This document shows, in pieces, positions 24,687-35,448 of a stretch of DNA of 64,000 nt. Each line of letters begins with the position of its first letter. Positions within the stretch are counted from its first letter, which is position 1. Position numbers and translations under genes: made by a program. Origin of the DNA: Sipunculus nudus (lineage: Eukaryota; Annelida; Sipuncula; Golfingiida; Sipunculidae); the NCBI GenBank assembly GCA_026874595.1, contig CM049306.1, positions 34,798,019 through 34,862,018 on the forward strand, written 5' to 3'. The notes beneath the pieces are model-generated. The model saw only the letters and a program-made list of their open reading frames with translations, did not search any database and was not told the DNA's origin.

Positions 24687-25696
24687 CTAGCTGAGGTGTT
24701 ATATATCACCGCACACTGGGTAGGCCTACTCAGGGGTGGATCTAGGATTTCGGAAAGGAGGAATCCAATGACAAAAACTAAAAAATGTCCCAAGGTCCGG
24801 AAAATTGGCCTGAAACGCATAAGGAAGCTTCTGTTTCTAACGAGGTATGCATTTTCCCGGGGTTTTCTGCTTGCAGGAAATCTTCGATTCCGGCAAGCAT
24901 GTTGGTCAGTCGCGTACGTCTGTTTGTGTGTCGATGTATTTGTTAGTCAGTACTCTCCTGGCAAAAATTTCGTAGCAATAGATCCGAAACTTACAGGGTT
25001 GATTGGAAGTCAAAGTTCTGGAAGCCTGTTGTTTTTCGCCAACATAGATCAAAGGACAAGGTCAGGGTCATCCAAAAACGTCGAATATTATTTTCATCAT
25101 AACTTTGTCGATATTGTTCCTATATTCACAAACTTAGGCTCATTTTCTTTCTCTCTGTCTTCTGCATAATATGTTGTGGTCATCTTGTCTCAACTTTGTG
25201 TCACTTTGTCAGTATGTCTGTCTGTTAGTTGTTTTCAGTTTAGCTTCTCGCTGGTTCTTGTTGCTTACATATAGCATTCTACAGGCCACAGTTTTGCAGG
25301 AATCCTTTTGAAACTAATACATCTTATGTCTTGCACTAAAATCTCGGAAGTGATTTTCTATATTTGGAAAATACCCGCTGGGGATGCTGCACTTGAAATA
25401 CTATAACATATCATCTTTAGCCCATATCTCCGAAACTATAAGCCTGAATTACATGAATTATAGCTTGCTCTCTTTCTCTGATTTATCTCCAAGTCATCTT
25501 GTCTCAACATTGTGTCGCTCTGTCAGTATGTCTGTCTGTCTGTCTGTCAGTTGTTCTCAGTTTCGCCTTTTGCTGGTTCTTGTGGCTTACATGTAGCATT
25601 CTACAGGCCACAGTTTTGCAGAAATCCTTTTGAAACTAATACATCTTATGTCTTGCATTTATATCTCGAAAGTAGTTTTTCTTTTTCGGAAAAATA

Positions 25697-25713
25697 ACCG
25701 CTAGGGGGTGCTG
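25697..25713 (+). promoter_or_regulatory. CTCF-like core motif in the second tandem unit
   Basis: ACCGCTAGGGGGTGCTG resembles the CTCF core CCASYAGRKGGC. The equivalent site in the third unit, ACCGCTAGGGGGCACTG at 26026-26042, is closer; that in the first unit (25374-25390) has decayed. Binding is inferred. Confidence 0.35.
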
Positions 25714-26025
25714 CATTTGAAACACTCTAACATATCATTTTTTGGCCATATCTCCGGAAATGAATAACCCTGAATTACATAAATTATAGCTTATTTTCTT
25801 CCTCTGATTCTTCTCCATACCTTGGTCAAGTCATCTGGTCTATACTTCGTGTCACGTTGTCAGTATGTCTGTTTGTCTGTCTGTTGTGCTCAGTTTCGCC
25901 ATCTTGCTGGTTCTTGCGTCTTAATATTGCGGCTACAGATTTGCCGAAATCAGTTTGAAACTTGTACATCTTAAGTCATGCACTTATATCTCAAAGGTGA
26001 TATTTTATTTTATTTTAGGGATATG

Positions 26026-26042
26026 ACCGCTAGGGGGCACTG
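26026..26042 (+). promoter_or_regulatory. CTCF-like core motif in the third tandem unit
   Basis: This is the best CTCF-like match in the array, with one core mismatch (A to G at the third base). It has the same orientation as its counterpart 329 bp upstream. Confidence 0.38.
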
Positions 26043-27337
26043 CACTCGAAACACTTCATCATTTGTGTGCGATATCTCCGAAAATATAAACCTTAATTAC
26101 ATAAACTATAGCTTATTTTCATCCTCTGATTCTTCGTCCTTACTTTGTCAGGTCATCTGGTCTCTGCTTTGTGTCACTTTTTAAGTATGTCTGTCACTTC
26201 AAACACTTCAAAATGTTATTTTTTCCTCATAACTTCGCCAATTCTGGTCCTATCTACACAAACTTTGGCTCATTTTTTTACCTTTGTCCTCTGCATAACT
26301 TGGTCTAGTCAACTGGATTTGGGTCACCGTGTCAATATGTCTGTCCGTTTGTCAGTTTTCATCAATTTTGCTTTCTTGCTTGTTCTTACCTCTGTTATAT
26401 AGCATTCTACAGGCCACAGTTAACCAGGAAACCTTTTGTAACTTTCACCTATCGTCTATCGGAACGATTTCTTGAAGCTGTACGTGTATTTTTAAATAGG
26501 TCGAAGTTCAAGGTCAAGGTAATGAAAACACGTCAAATCATTATTTCCATCAAAACTTTGTCTTTATTTGTCCCTAACCTACAAACTATGGCTCATTTTC
26601 TTCCTCTTTGTCTTCTTTATGACATGTTCTGGTTAGCTATTTTCCGATCTGTGTCAGAGTTTTTCCGGCAAGCGTGTGACCTCTGGTTTTCTTATTTTCT
26701 GTTAGCTTCCTTATATTAATTCAATATAAATTCATTGTTACGTCTTCGTTGCTTTGATCTCTCCTTTATTCGCCTAACCATTATAATATGTATCCAGTAA
26801 AATATCGTTAAAAATCTGAATGTCCCCCTGGTACCATTCCGTTTCGCAAAGGTATACATCATCACTGACCAGGTCTTTGAATTCTTGCCACGAGCAAAAA
26901 TAATTGTAAGTATAGTACATATCTTGAGACAGCATTACACTGAAAACCTATATTTCAGTTTAACTCTTAGAATAAAAATGTGAGCCAATATTCTTCGTCT
27001 CTTTTATATATCCCCCTTACACCGAAAGAAAGCCCGGTTACCGGGTTTATCAGCTAGTGTGCAATATAGCTGGTACGTATTCTTGGACTCATTCTATTGT
27101 TAAACAGGGGGTAAATATTGAACAGAACATTAAGCATTTTAAACATGGGGCGGGACCTATATAGTGAGCGAGCGGAGCGCTGAGGGGAAGAGTAAGAGTT
27201 GTGATTTCGACCCGAACACTTGCAGGATTGTATATTATCCATAACTTTGAGGCTTGATAGGATGAAGATGCTGTCGGTGCTTGTAAGACAATATTCTGGA
27301 ATCTTTAAAGACCCCAGCACGTCTAACGTCTTAACCA

Positions 27338-27565
27338 GGTTCTGTGGCTCAGGGGTAGAGCGCATTGCTCAAAACCAGAGGATCGTGAGTTCGAATCTCA
27401 GCCGATGCAGTGAGATTTTTCACGGGCGGCCCCACCCAGGGTGAGCGCTCTGCAGGCTTAATAGGAGACTTTGCCAAGCAGTCGTGTTTCACTCACAAAC
27501 GAGTGCGCCTTTCGGGGGTTCCTCGGTGTTATGACCAAGCAATATGGATGAAACACACCCAGGAG
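27338..27565 (+). mobile_element. tRNA-derived SINE, family B (copy 1)
   Basis: The head GGTTCTGTGGCTCAGGGGT holds an A box (27344-27354) and a D-stem (GCTC/GAGC). The B box GTTCGAATC is at 27389-27397. The acceptor stem does not pair, so this is not a working tRNA. The body CACTCACAAACGAGTG and the tail GATGAAACACACCCAGG recur in the copy at 46965-47195. Confidence 0.78.
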
Positions 27566-28079
27566 TCGCAGGAGTGATACATCAAGCCTGGCTCGACCCC
27601 CTCCTTCTCGGACCAAAGGACCTTTTTTTTAAGAAGGTTTTCCTTGAAATGTAAAATTGATTGCGGTGTTTGACATTTGAGAGAATTAGTCCCGGCCTTC
27701 TCCACATATCGCCATTGAAAGAGATTTATTTTGAGAAGAAATGAACTCATGCGGAAGTGCATGGTTCCGATAACCAACTTGTTAATAAAGGTTTATTATA
27801 CAGCAGCTTCTGCCAGGTTATAGCAGAAAGATCATATGGTTATTGGGACAACTATATATCAACAATAAGAGTTAAAATGAGACATAGGAAAGAAGTCATA
27901 ACATGAAATCGTAAGGCTGTGAAATGAGTGGCTTTCGTTAATAAATTATTAATTGAAACTAACTTATGAAAAACGAATAAGCTATATTTAGCATTTGATG
28001 GAAACCATCATTAGGGAAGAATGGTAAATGAGTGGAAGCTTGTTTCATGGCTTATTAATTAATGGAAACGTCGAAAGAC
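27566..28079. other. Non-coding spacer inside the repeat nest
   Basis: An 82-codon minus frame (27529-27777) overlaps the SINE tail and has no recognisable feature. Confidence 0.5.
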
Positions 28080-28330
28080 ACGGATACATTCCCTTTAATC
28101 AAATCTACTATCGTTTGATCTACTGCAGTAATTAGTTTTCATCTGCTAATTAGGCAATAAGGCCATTATATAATCATATTATTCACTGCAGTTTATATAT
28201 TTTTGGTATATGTAAGCGCCTCCAGTTTTAATGCTGGTTTAAACAATTACTGTTTGCATCTGCATAATTCCATTCCGGTTTCGTATTTCGTGACAGGGTG
28301 GAAACAGACGATAATGATGGCTTCAATCAG
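28080..28330. promoter_or_regulatory. Candidate homeodomain-site cluster
   Basis: TAATTAG (28129-28135), the palindrome CTAATTAG (28146-28153) and GTTTGCAT (about 28252) occur in repeat-free DNA. The evidence is motif density only. Confidence 0.2.
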
Positions 28331-28354
28331 ATTAGCGAACAGCACCTGTGGGTC

Positions 28355-28549
28355 CTGTTAGGGTAACATCGAGGAACCCCCGAAAGGCTCACATGTTTGT
28401 GACTGAAATAGGACTGTTTGATACAGTCTCCCCATTGAGCTCGCCCTGGGTAATCACCCTAGGACAGAACATGGAAACCGCTACTCGGCTCAGATTTGAC
28501 CTCACCATGCAGCTTTGAGTCCTATGCCCTAAACCCATAGAGGTCGGCT
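28355..28549 (-). mobile_element. tRNA-derived SINE, family B (copy 2)
   Basis: On the minus strand this matches copy 1: AGGACTCAAAGCTGCATGG, a decayed B box, TGGGGAGACTGTATCAAACA, CAGTCACAAACATGTGAGCC and TTCGGGGGTTCCTCG. The 5' head is degraded. Confidence 0.7.
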
Positions 28550-28797
28550 ATTAATTCGACTAATTATATCATGTAAGACGGGTATAGGAAATTCTAAAAA
28601 AAGAACTTGAGCCTCGGGATCTTAGTGGTGAAAGATTTTGGAGAGAAAAGTGGTCGGCTAAATTTTCTTAAAATCAAATTAGTTTTTTTGTATTTTTTCT
28701 GGGGCACAGCACCTCTAAAAAGGAAAGGGATGGATACAAAACATAACAGGTGACAACATTCTTCTGTACACAGTTATTTCAACTTTACAGCTTTATA

Positions 28798-29065
28798 GTC
28801 CAGCTGTTAAGAGAAGAATTGTGCACAAAATGAAAGAAGCATGAAAGTTGGCATAACAGTTGTCAATACCATACTCAATATTTTCAGATATAGGGCCATG
28901 CGGAATTCACTCTATCTTGGTCAAAATCCAAGATGGCGGCCATCATGGTCGCCAGATTATAAAATATCAATATATCCGGTTATATTTGTCCTAGAATGCA
29001 TTGCAAGTGCACTATTTTTATGTTTTCGGGGTCAAGAAATTAATTCATAAGGGTTTCAAGTATGT
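28798..29065 (+). repeat. Repeat family F (copy 1)
   Basis: It contains CCAGCTGTTAAGAG, ATGAAAGAAGCATGAAAGT, ATCTTGGTCAAAATCCAAG and AAGATGGCGGC (28930-28940), then GAATGCATTGCAAGTGCAC. Two inverted copies lie at 31.4-32.0 kb. A 69-codon frame (28841-29050) runs through it. The aligned part of copy 2 has the same length, so the frame corresponds there. Confidence 0.78.
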
Positions 29066-31020
29066 ATTATGACCCTATGGTTGAATTCTGGTTTTGCTGA
29101 CTTCGAAATTATTCTAAATTTGCCTTTGTCTAGCACATCGAACAGCAAACGTGATTTGCTGAGTTCTGCTGAGCAGTTGCATACTTTGTGATTGTTCTAA
29201 AATGAAAGTGTTATTTCCTGGGCTAGATGCATGTCTTGTCATGCATTTTCATGCTTGAATTGTAGAACAGATTCGATTGCAATATTTCATATTTCTTCCT
29301 TTTAATTTCCCTTTATTTGCATGCTGATAAATGTAATTGCTTTGAAGAGGTGATGGCGCAAGAAACTTTTGTGTCAAAATCTGAAATAAAATTAAGAACT
29401 TGATATGTCCATAAACACTTATCATTAGGATATTTAAAACCAACATACATGTAATTAGATTCTGTGATCAACGTAACTTTCAAGCAAAAATTTTAAGTGC
29501 AATTGGGAAATATCACATGCATTAATATAACTGTGCTGACATTTGAAATATATATTTAATTTAAATTTAAAATACATTTACTGGTTACATGTATTTGAAC
29601 ACCATGCGTTTTTTCCAAGGAAAATCGTATCCATAAATCATTTAGACTACATGCATGCATGACAGGATACGCACATATGTAGAAGCTACACGTGTTTGAT
29701 GTACAGATTCTTTGCTTCTTTTGCCATAAGGTGATGTCTTTCATACTGTATGCTGGCATGAAGACAGAAACAGCACACTTTTAGAGGAGCATGACATGTT
29801 GCTGTATGCTACCTTTGTGCTATGGTGATGAATGCATGATATACTCAACATACATTTAGATTCCTTTGCAGATTGCTAATATTGTGATGTTATGATGATG
29901 CTGGTACAAAATAATAAACATGTATCAGTAAAATATCACTACGTTTTGCTGTGATGCCATTTTCGTGATATAAATTTTTTTCGAATTTAACGAGTTGGAA
30001 TTCATTTTGCAGGATGTGTTGGTGTCAACAAAATACTTTCATTTGCTAACGGTATGCATACTTGTAGATTCATGTAGTTCATACATGTATTATTAGAATA
30101 TTTTCCACATGTATCAAACTTTAAGGGGCAGTGCTGCCAGTGTTCAAGCCAGCTGATCGTTGAAGTTTCAGGGATGTATGATGAGGGAATGAAAAAGCAA
30201 GGCGCAAGATAGAATTTCGCATTCACACCACAAGGTTGACAAATATAATAAACCCTTAGGTTCCTGACATACATTTTGTCTTCATCACCTGGATTATATC
30301 AAAATTCAGCACAAAGTTTGGTTTGAGTTTTCATTGACTTGATTGGTGAATGTAACGGTTGTGTGCTTTAAGCTGCTGTGCTATGAATTTTCTCTTTAGG
30401 TCAGCTATATGCTTATATGCAGAATGTTTGGGAAACTTTTATTTCATACAACATGCTACATCAAGTGAACATACATCAATGAGAATAAACTAATTCTGAA
30501 TATTATTCCTTAATATTATTACTGCTGAAGAGAATAGTTTATTACATAAAATTTTGTAATATTGCCATCAATTTTTTTTCACTATTCAGGCATAACTTTT
30601 TTCATTTATTCCTGAATATTTTCTTTTAGATCTAACAGGACAATAGTGTTTTCTTCTGGTAAATCACTCACAATTCCAATTTACTAACTGTCGGTTCTGT
30701 TTATCTAAGGTGCAAGGCTCAGTGCGATGTACAATTTTGCATCATGTACACATGGTGTTATTTTTTTTCAAATAAATGTAGTAAATATTTTTTTGTAATT
30801 ATATTTATAAAAACATGTAAGTAATATAAAATGTGTGCATTATGTAAGCTAATGAAGTATTTTAAGCAGTAACGGTAAATGCAAAGGCAATGTCAGCTAA
30901 TTGGTAAGGATAATCTTACCATATCTCCAAAGTAGCGGGTAAATTACAAACTGCACAAGTATCTGCATGTTTGCCGATTCCGCATGCACAATCAACACAT
31001 TACAAATATAGCATATCAAG
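29066..31020. other. Non-coding interval within the repeat nest
   Basis: AT-rich with many ATGCATG words (such as CATGCATGCATGAC near 29651). No gene or dispersed repeat recognised. Confidence 0.5.
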
Positions 31021-31205
31021 GGATAGGACGTAGCCTAGTGGTTACGGCTTTGGACATCGGAGATGCAGGTCCCCAATTCGAACCCCGTTCAGTAGGGATG
31101 GTTAGAATCAGAAGTCAAGGAGAACCACTACAACCCACTCCCATAGCAACACCGATTATAGAACCTTTGTCGCCAGTGGAGAGAGCCTAGCGTTTTATAC
31201 CACTC
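31021..31205. mobile_element. Composite of two opposed tRNA-derived SINE heads
   Basis: The left part on the plus strand reads as a tRNA-like head, GTAGCCTAGTGGTTACGG (A-box-like) then AATTCGAACCCC (B-box-like, about 31074-31085). The right part (about 31120-31205) is a minus-strand family A head: on that strand it reads TATAAAACGCTAGGCTC, then CACTGGCGAC, then GTGGGTTGTAGT. Two Pol III-type promoters therefore converge within 185 bp. Confidence 0.65.
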
Positions 31206-31356
31206 AATACATTGAAAGAGACACAGTGTTCAAATATTTGAAATAATCATATATATTAAATTTCAGCACAGGATTCAACAAATTAGTTTTTCCGTTCCAT
31301 ATGCATGAAAAAGTCAATTAAGCACAATTATAATACCAAATAAAACCAGATTTCAT

Positions 31357-31648
31357 TCACAGAGTCATTACACTGACTTGAAACCCATATAAATGAATTT
31401 CTCGATCCCAAAAACATAGAAATAGTGCACTTGCAATACATTCTAGAACAAATAACACCGCATATATTGTTATTTCATAATCCGACGGCCATTTTGTCCG
31501 CCATCTTGAATTTCGACCAAGATATTCTGAATTTCGCTTGGCCTCATATCTTGAAATACTGAGTATGGTCTGGACTACTATTATTCCGAGTTTCATTCTT
31601 CTTTTATCATTTACCCAATTCTTTTATATATCCAGCTTAACTGCTGAC
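31357..31648 (-). repeat. Repeat family F (copy 2)
   Basis: On the minus strand it reads GTCAGCAGTTAAGCTGG, ATATCTTGGTCGAAATTCAAG, AAGATGGCGGA (31497-31507) and GAATGTATTGCAAGTGCAC. It aligns with copy 1 with no visible indel over about 200 bp and carries a matching 79-codon frame (31357-31596). Confidence 0.78.
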
Positions 31649-31689
31649 CTGAATATTATCGAACTCTTGTTATAAAAACAAAAAAATGA

Positions 31690-31976
31690 GTACTGGAGAG
31701 GTTTTGAACCTCAAAAATTGAATTTCTTGGCCCAAAAAACACGAAAATAGTGTACTTTCAATGCTTTCTAACGACATCATAACTCGAGTTATTGACATTT
31801 TTTAATCCAGCGGCCATCTTAGCCGCCATCTTGGATTTTGGCCAAGATAATTTATTTTCAGCTTGGTCCTATATCTGAAATTCACCATAAAGCTCCAAAG
31901 AGCAGTTTTGGAAACTTTCATGCTTCTTTCATTTTTTGCACAATTCCTTAAAATATCGGAGCTTAACCGCTGGACT
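31690..31976 (-). repeat. Repeat family F (copy 3)
   Basis: On the minus strand it reads CCAGCGGTTAAGCTCCG, ATGAAAGAAGCATGAAAGT, CCAAAATCCAAGATGGCGGC (motif at 31822-31832) and GCATTGAAAGTACACTATT. The frame is broken after about 60 codons. Confidence 0.74.
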
Positions 31977-32795
31977 ATTAATGAAAACATTACTAAGTAT
32001 TTTAATAGCCCAATTATAAAATGCCAATATTGATTAATTTTTTTTTAGGGGGGGGGGGAGTAGAATAAAGGCCGAAAATATACAAGACCATACACATTGA
32101 TTGCACCAAAATGACAATATTCTTGCCTGGGGGAATGCCCCATATTACACCCTCTCCCTTAGTATCATAATTTATTCTAGTCCCCCACTCTTCTTCGGTG
32201 AATATTTGGCTTTACTTCAGTGGCTGGAGCAAACAGACTGAATAGAAATTAATATACAGGAGGAGAAATTGGTGACATCATCTGGGCATCCAAGGCAAAT
32301 ATGATTAAACTTAAATGAGTGAACCCCGCATAAATAGAAAACCATGAGAAATGTCCTACTTGTTGCAATTTCTAACGTACCATATATCGTATAATTTTTC
32401 AGAAGTGCCGTGCATGGCTTTGGTATAGACAGATTTCTATAATTGAGAAAAAAAAAAACACATCCCTGATAAATGTGAACAAAAAAATCCTGTCGCGAAA
32501 GCAATAATGCAGAATGAAAAATATCAGTCAATTTGTATGAAACCAGACAAGTAAGATCATTGCAAACAGAAAAAATATGGGAAAGGCAACAGCAGGATAA
32601 TAACCGAATATACGCCGGCCGATTGATGGTCATTTGCTGATATCAACCGTCCATGGCCCACATTATTGAGGTGCCCGCCTCAGTGAGGTTCTGATTACAC
32701 ATAACATATGGGGAAACTTAGGGGACTTAAATAATATGTCCGTAGTAATCAGTTGTCCAAGAGAGTTGTTTTTATATAAGGTTATATTATATGTA
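31977..32795. other. Non-coding interval with an unrecognised 138-codon frame
   Basis: The minus frame 32217-32633 is the longest here. Its translation is rich in Cys, Phe and Leu, with no domain, and its composition fits AT-rich non-coding DNA. A G10 run lies near 32049. Confidence 0.5.
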
Positions 32796-32972
32796 TGGCT
32801 CAGGTGGTGGCGTTCGGTGGTGTCCAAAGATGGAGGAAACCAGAGGACCCTGAGAAACCACCTGCCTTGCATAAGCAACTACAACCAACTGTCACTGCCA
32901 CGCCGAGGATCGAACCCGGGTCGCCAGTGGATAGAGCCGAGCGTTTTATCCCCGACTGTCCAGGCTACCATA
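32796..32972 (-). mobile_element. tRNA-derived SINE, family A (copy 4)
   Basis: On the minus strand the element runs from GGTAGCCTGGACAGTCGG through GGGATAAAACGCTCGGC, the B box GGGTTCGATCCTC (32905-32917), TTGGTTGTAGTTGC and TCTGGTTTCCTCCATC to CACCTGAGCC. It is the best preserved member and shows the A-box region. Confidence 0.78.
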
Positions 32973-33011
32973 TACAAAAAAAGTGTCAAGTTGCCTCACT
33001 GTTGCACTCCT

Positions 33012-33292
33012 CGCACAACGGTTGAATACACTGCAGTGGTCCAGATCTCTTTAGTTTTAATCGCTTCTTTATGTAACAAAGTTTTCGGGATCTGGACACA
33101 AGGGCCGGCACAGGGCCAAGAATCAGACCAATGATTGCGGGTTGTCGCGGAATTTAAAACGTGGAGTTGCATGGACAATGCGATACTAAGCCCTCATCGG
33201 TCTGATTAAAATGATTGCTGTGTGCGAGCCCTAGTGGTCTAAACCATGGAATCTTGCTATAAAAAGCAGCGGTTAACACAAAGGAGATCGAG
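33012..33292. mobile_element. Foldback MITE family E (copy 1)
   Basis: The left arm reads GTTTTAATCGCTTCTTTATG and, further in, GGGCCAAGAATCAGACCAAT. The reverse strand of the right arm reads AACCGCTGCTTTTTATAGC and AATCAGACCGATGAGGGC. Arms of more than 100 bp are therefore inverted copies of each other. Confidence 0.62.
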
Positions 33293-35191
33293 AACGACTT
33301 CAGTGTACCTGACAGAATGTTAGAGATGATCTCAATACATCGAAGATTTCCCTCTCACGTCGTGTTATTCCTCTCACGTATCAATGCCTCTAGGTACATC
33401 CGCATGGCCCCCACGGACATTATGAATTCAGTACACGCGTGAGAATAACCAAGTGGTTTACGGAAACTATCCTAAAATCGAAAGGAGGACCAAATAGAAG
33501 ATAAACTAATAAGGAGGCTTCTCAATATTTTTCATCATTCAAAGCCAGCCTTAATCCTAAAAAATATTGACATTCAGAACAAATTAAGATTATTTCCAAA
33601 AAAAAATAGTTTCGAAAACATCTTAATATTACTAAATAAGAAATGACGCATCATTCAAAGACCTCTTTGTATCAACATCCATAAGAAACATCAAAGGAAA
33701 CAAGCATCCACTATGTGAGAAACTGCGATAAGCTTTGTATTATAACTTTTGTGACATTTATAATTAACCCTACGTACTATTTTCTCAGAATTTTGCGACA
33801 CCTTTTACCGCTTTTCATCATAAATATACAAAATTCTAAATACCTCCCTTGAATTATTTGATACCAATAATCAACCTTATATCAAAACAAGCAGCATATG
33901 CACGAGATATATTTTGTAGGATTTTGCGACAATACTAATAACTTTAAAAATTGGAAAAAATACCAAATGCGCTTCTGTTTAGGTAAAAAAAAATGTTCTA
34001 TTCATTTTACACTTCGTTTATTATCATAAAAACAAGAACCACATTCAGGAGAAGATTTGTGTTCGGTTTTGCGACATTGACGAAATATCTAAAAATGGAG
34101 CATCTTCTGAAGATTTCTCGTTGTTGATGAATCCGTTTTCTGGAACGATAAATAATCATATGTATTAATCTCTGGGTGTGTGAGGGCATTAGGGTTGTCA
34201 GCTTTATTCATCTGGATGATCGGCTACTTGCTCCAGTTACAAACCGCGTACACGGTACCATGGTGCCAAAAGGTAAAGACCGGCTGGAGATGGTTTGACA
34301 ATGGCTTGCGGTGTTTCTGTGACCAGCTGCACGCAGCCATATATGGAGATTAGTAGATTCAATTAGTGATAGCGTGGATCTCTGGCTGGGGTTTCTTGTG
34401 TCATTCCAAAAGCTCGGGACCTCGGTTTGTTTTACTTTGATCTCAGGCTGCATCTTTTAGACCCGATTCTTTGTGAGAAGGCGGTAACTGGAAGGGTCAT
34501 AATGCCCGTAATATCAAAGTCGGTTCCCAGCATTACCCGTAGGCGGATTCTCATGCCAAATCATATCAACCCAAAGCTAAATTGGAAAGCACTATTCTGA
34601 AAGAAGCATATCTTGTTCAAATACATGATACGAGATAATGAATTGGAATGCAATCTTTCTGGAGACATTTTGCCCTCAAATATATGTAGGCCTAAACATG
34701 TTTATAAACGCACTTGTATTTTAAATATTTCCATCTCGGTCCGGTATAGTCTGGAGTTTTTTATGTATTTGTCGTTATTACAGTTATGTTGCATGCATTT
34801 TATTTCGCTGAGAGTGCCCATATTCAACTTTGTCGCTAAGATCTTGTTGAATTTAGGTAATACTTGGATTAAGGGGATCTATAGTAAAGCCATATAATTG
34901 AAAAACAGTAGATATATCTTAAATTCCATTCCAGGATTTGACTTTATGTTCAATATAAACTGGAATCTGTTTATGATGTAGAAACAAACATTAATCATAA
35001 ATACTCCTAACACTTACGTGAGATAATAAAATGACTACATGCTGATCATAGAGTGTCCGATCAATAAAATATATTGACCAACATGTCGAACGGAAAAACG
35101 ATCAGTTATTTCCTGTAATATGCTCTTATTTTTAAAATATCTTAGGAAACAAATTAATTAAATCCAATATGTGAGATTTGCTCCTCACGAG
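33293..35191. other. Non-coding interval between foldback MITE copies
   Basis: Includes the CArG/E-box patch at 34324-34346. The 81-codon minus frame at 34208-34453 in that patch is unrecognised. Confidence 0.5.
34324..34346. promoter_or_regulatory. E-box and perfect CArG box
   Basis: CAGCTG (34324-34329) lies 7 bp before CCATATATGG (34337-34346), an exact SRF CArG box. The surrounding 34200-34450 is repeat-free and less AT-rich. In animals this pairing is typical of muscle or immediate-early enhancers; activity here is unknown. Confidence 0.3.
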
Positions 35192-35448
35192 TAGGTTATA
35201 CACTGAAGTCGTACCAGATATTCTTTTGTTTTAACCGCTGTTTTGTAAAGCAAAGTTCTCTGAGTTACACCACCAAGTTGGTCACAGAGCAGAAATTTGT
35301 AATCAGGCCAATGAGAGGGTGACAACGCATTCTGCATCCACCTCCAGATTTTAAACATGCGACACCCGCTCTCCTTGGTCAAATAACACAGTGTTTAAAA
35401 CAAAAGGATATCTGGGACGACTGCAGCATATAACCGCTGTGTGGGGAT
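35192..35448. mobile_element. Foldback MITE family E (copy 2)
   Basis: The left end CTGAAGTCGTACCAGATATTC is mirrored on the reverse strand of the right end by CTGCAGTCGTCCCAGATATC, each followed by CTTTTGTTTTAA. GAGTTACACCACCAAGTTGG and AATCAGGCCAATGAGAG are shared with copy 3. Confidence 0.68.

Larger units (their letters stand above)
25180..26200 (+). repeat. Tandem array of about 323-bp units
   Basis: Landmarks recur at regular spacing. ACATCTTATGTCTTGCA starts at 25319 and 25641, with a diverged version at 25966 (spacings 322 and 325). TAGCATTCTACAGGCCACAG occurs at about 25272 and 25596. Each unit has a GTCTGTCTGT run and a CGCTRGGGG core. At least three units are clear. Diverged relatives flank them to about 24890 on the left and 26460 on the right. 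Open frames in this stretch (24684-25169, 25384-25596, 26145-26402) are by-products of the repeat. Confidence 0.85.
24687..27058 (+). mobile_element. Candidate non-autonomous Helitron-like element with an internal tandem array
   Basis: The right end carries the hallmark Helitron 3' terminus: a hairpin CCCGG-TTA-CCGGG (27033-27045), eight bases, then CTAG (27054-27057) followed by T. A CTAGCTGA at 24687-24694 is the reverse complement of the terminal TCAGCTAG and could mark the left end, although an 8-base match is weak. Between them lies the tandem array described separately. Non-autonomous Helitron-like elements with tandem cores are known in bivalves. No Rep/helicase frame is present. The 3' end is fairly convincing; the 5' boundary and overall unity are inferred. 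Confidence 0.5.

Noticed and set aside
24684-25169. 161-codon frame as a gene
   Set aside because: It runs from a GGATCTAGGAT repeat into the tandem array; its translation shows no domain.
25180-26200. CRISPR array
   Set aside because: Units of about 323 bp with diverged copies and no short repeat-spacer structure; eukaryotic satellite-like array.
24687-27058. Autonomous Helitron
   Set aside because: No Rep or helicase coding sequence is present in any frame.
27338-27410. Functional tRNA gene
   Set aside because: A and B boxes and a D stem are present, but the acceptor stem does not pair and the same sequence continues into a SINE body found elsewhere in the window.
32217-32633. 138-codon minus-strand frame as a gene
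   Set aside because: Composition (Phe, Cys, Leu, Ser) matches AT-rich non-coding DNA and there is no recognisable motif.
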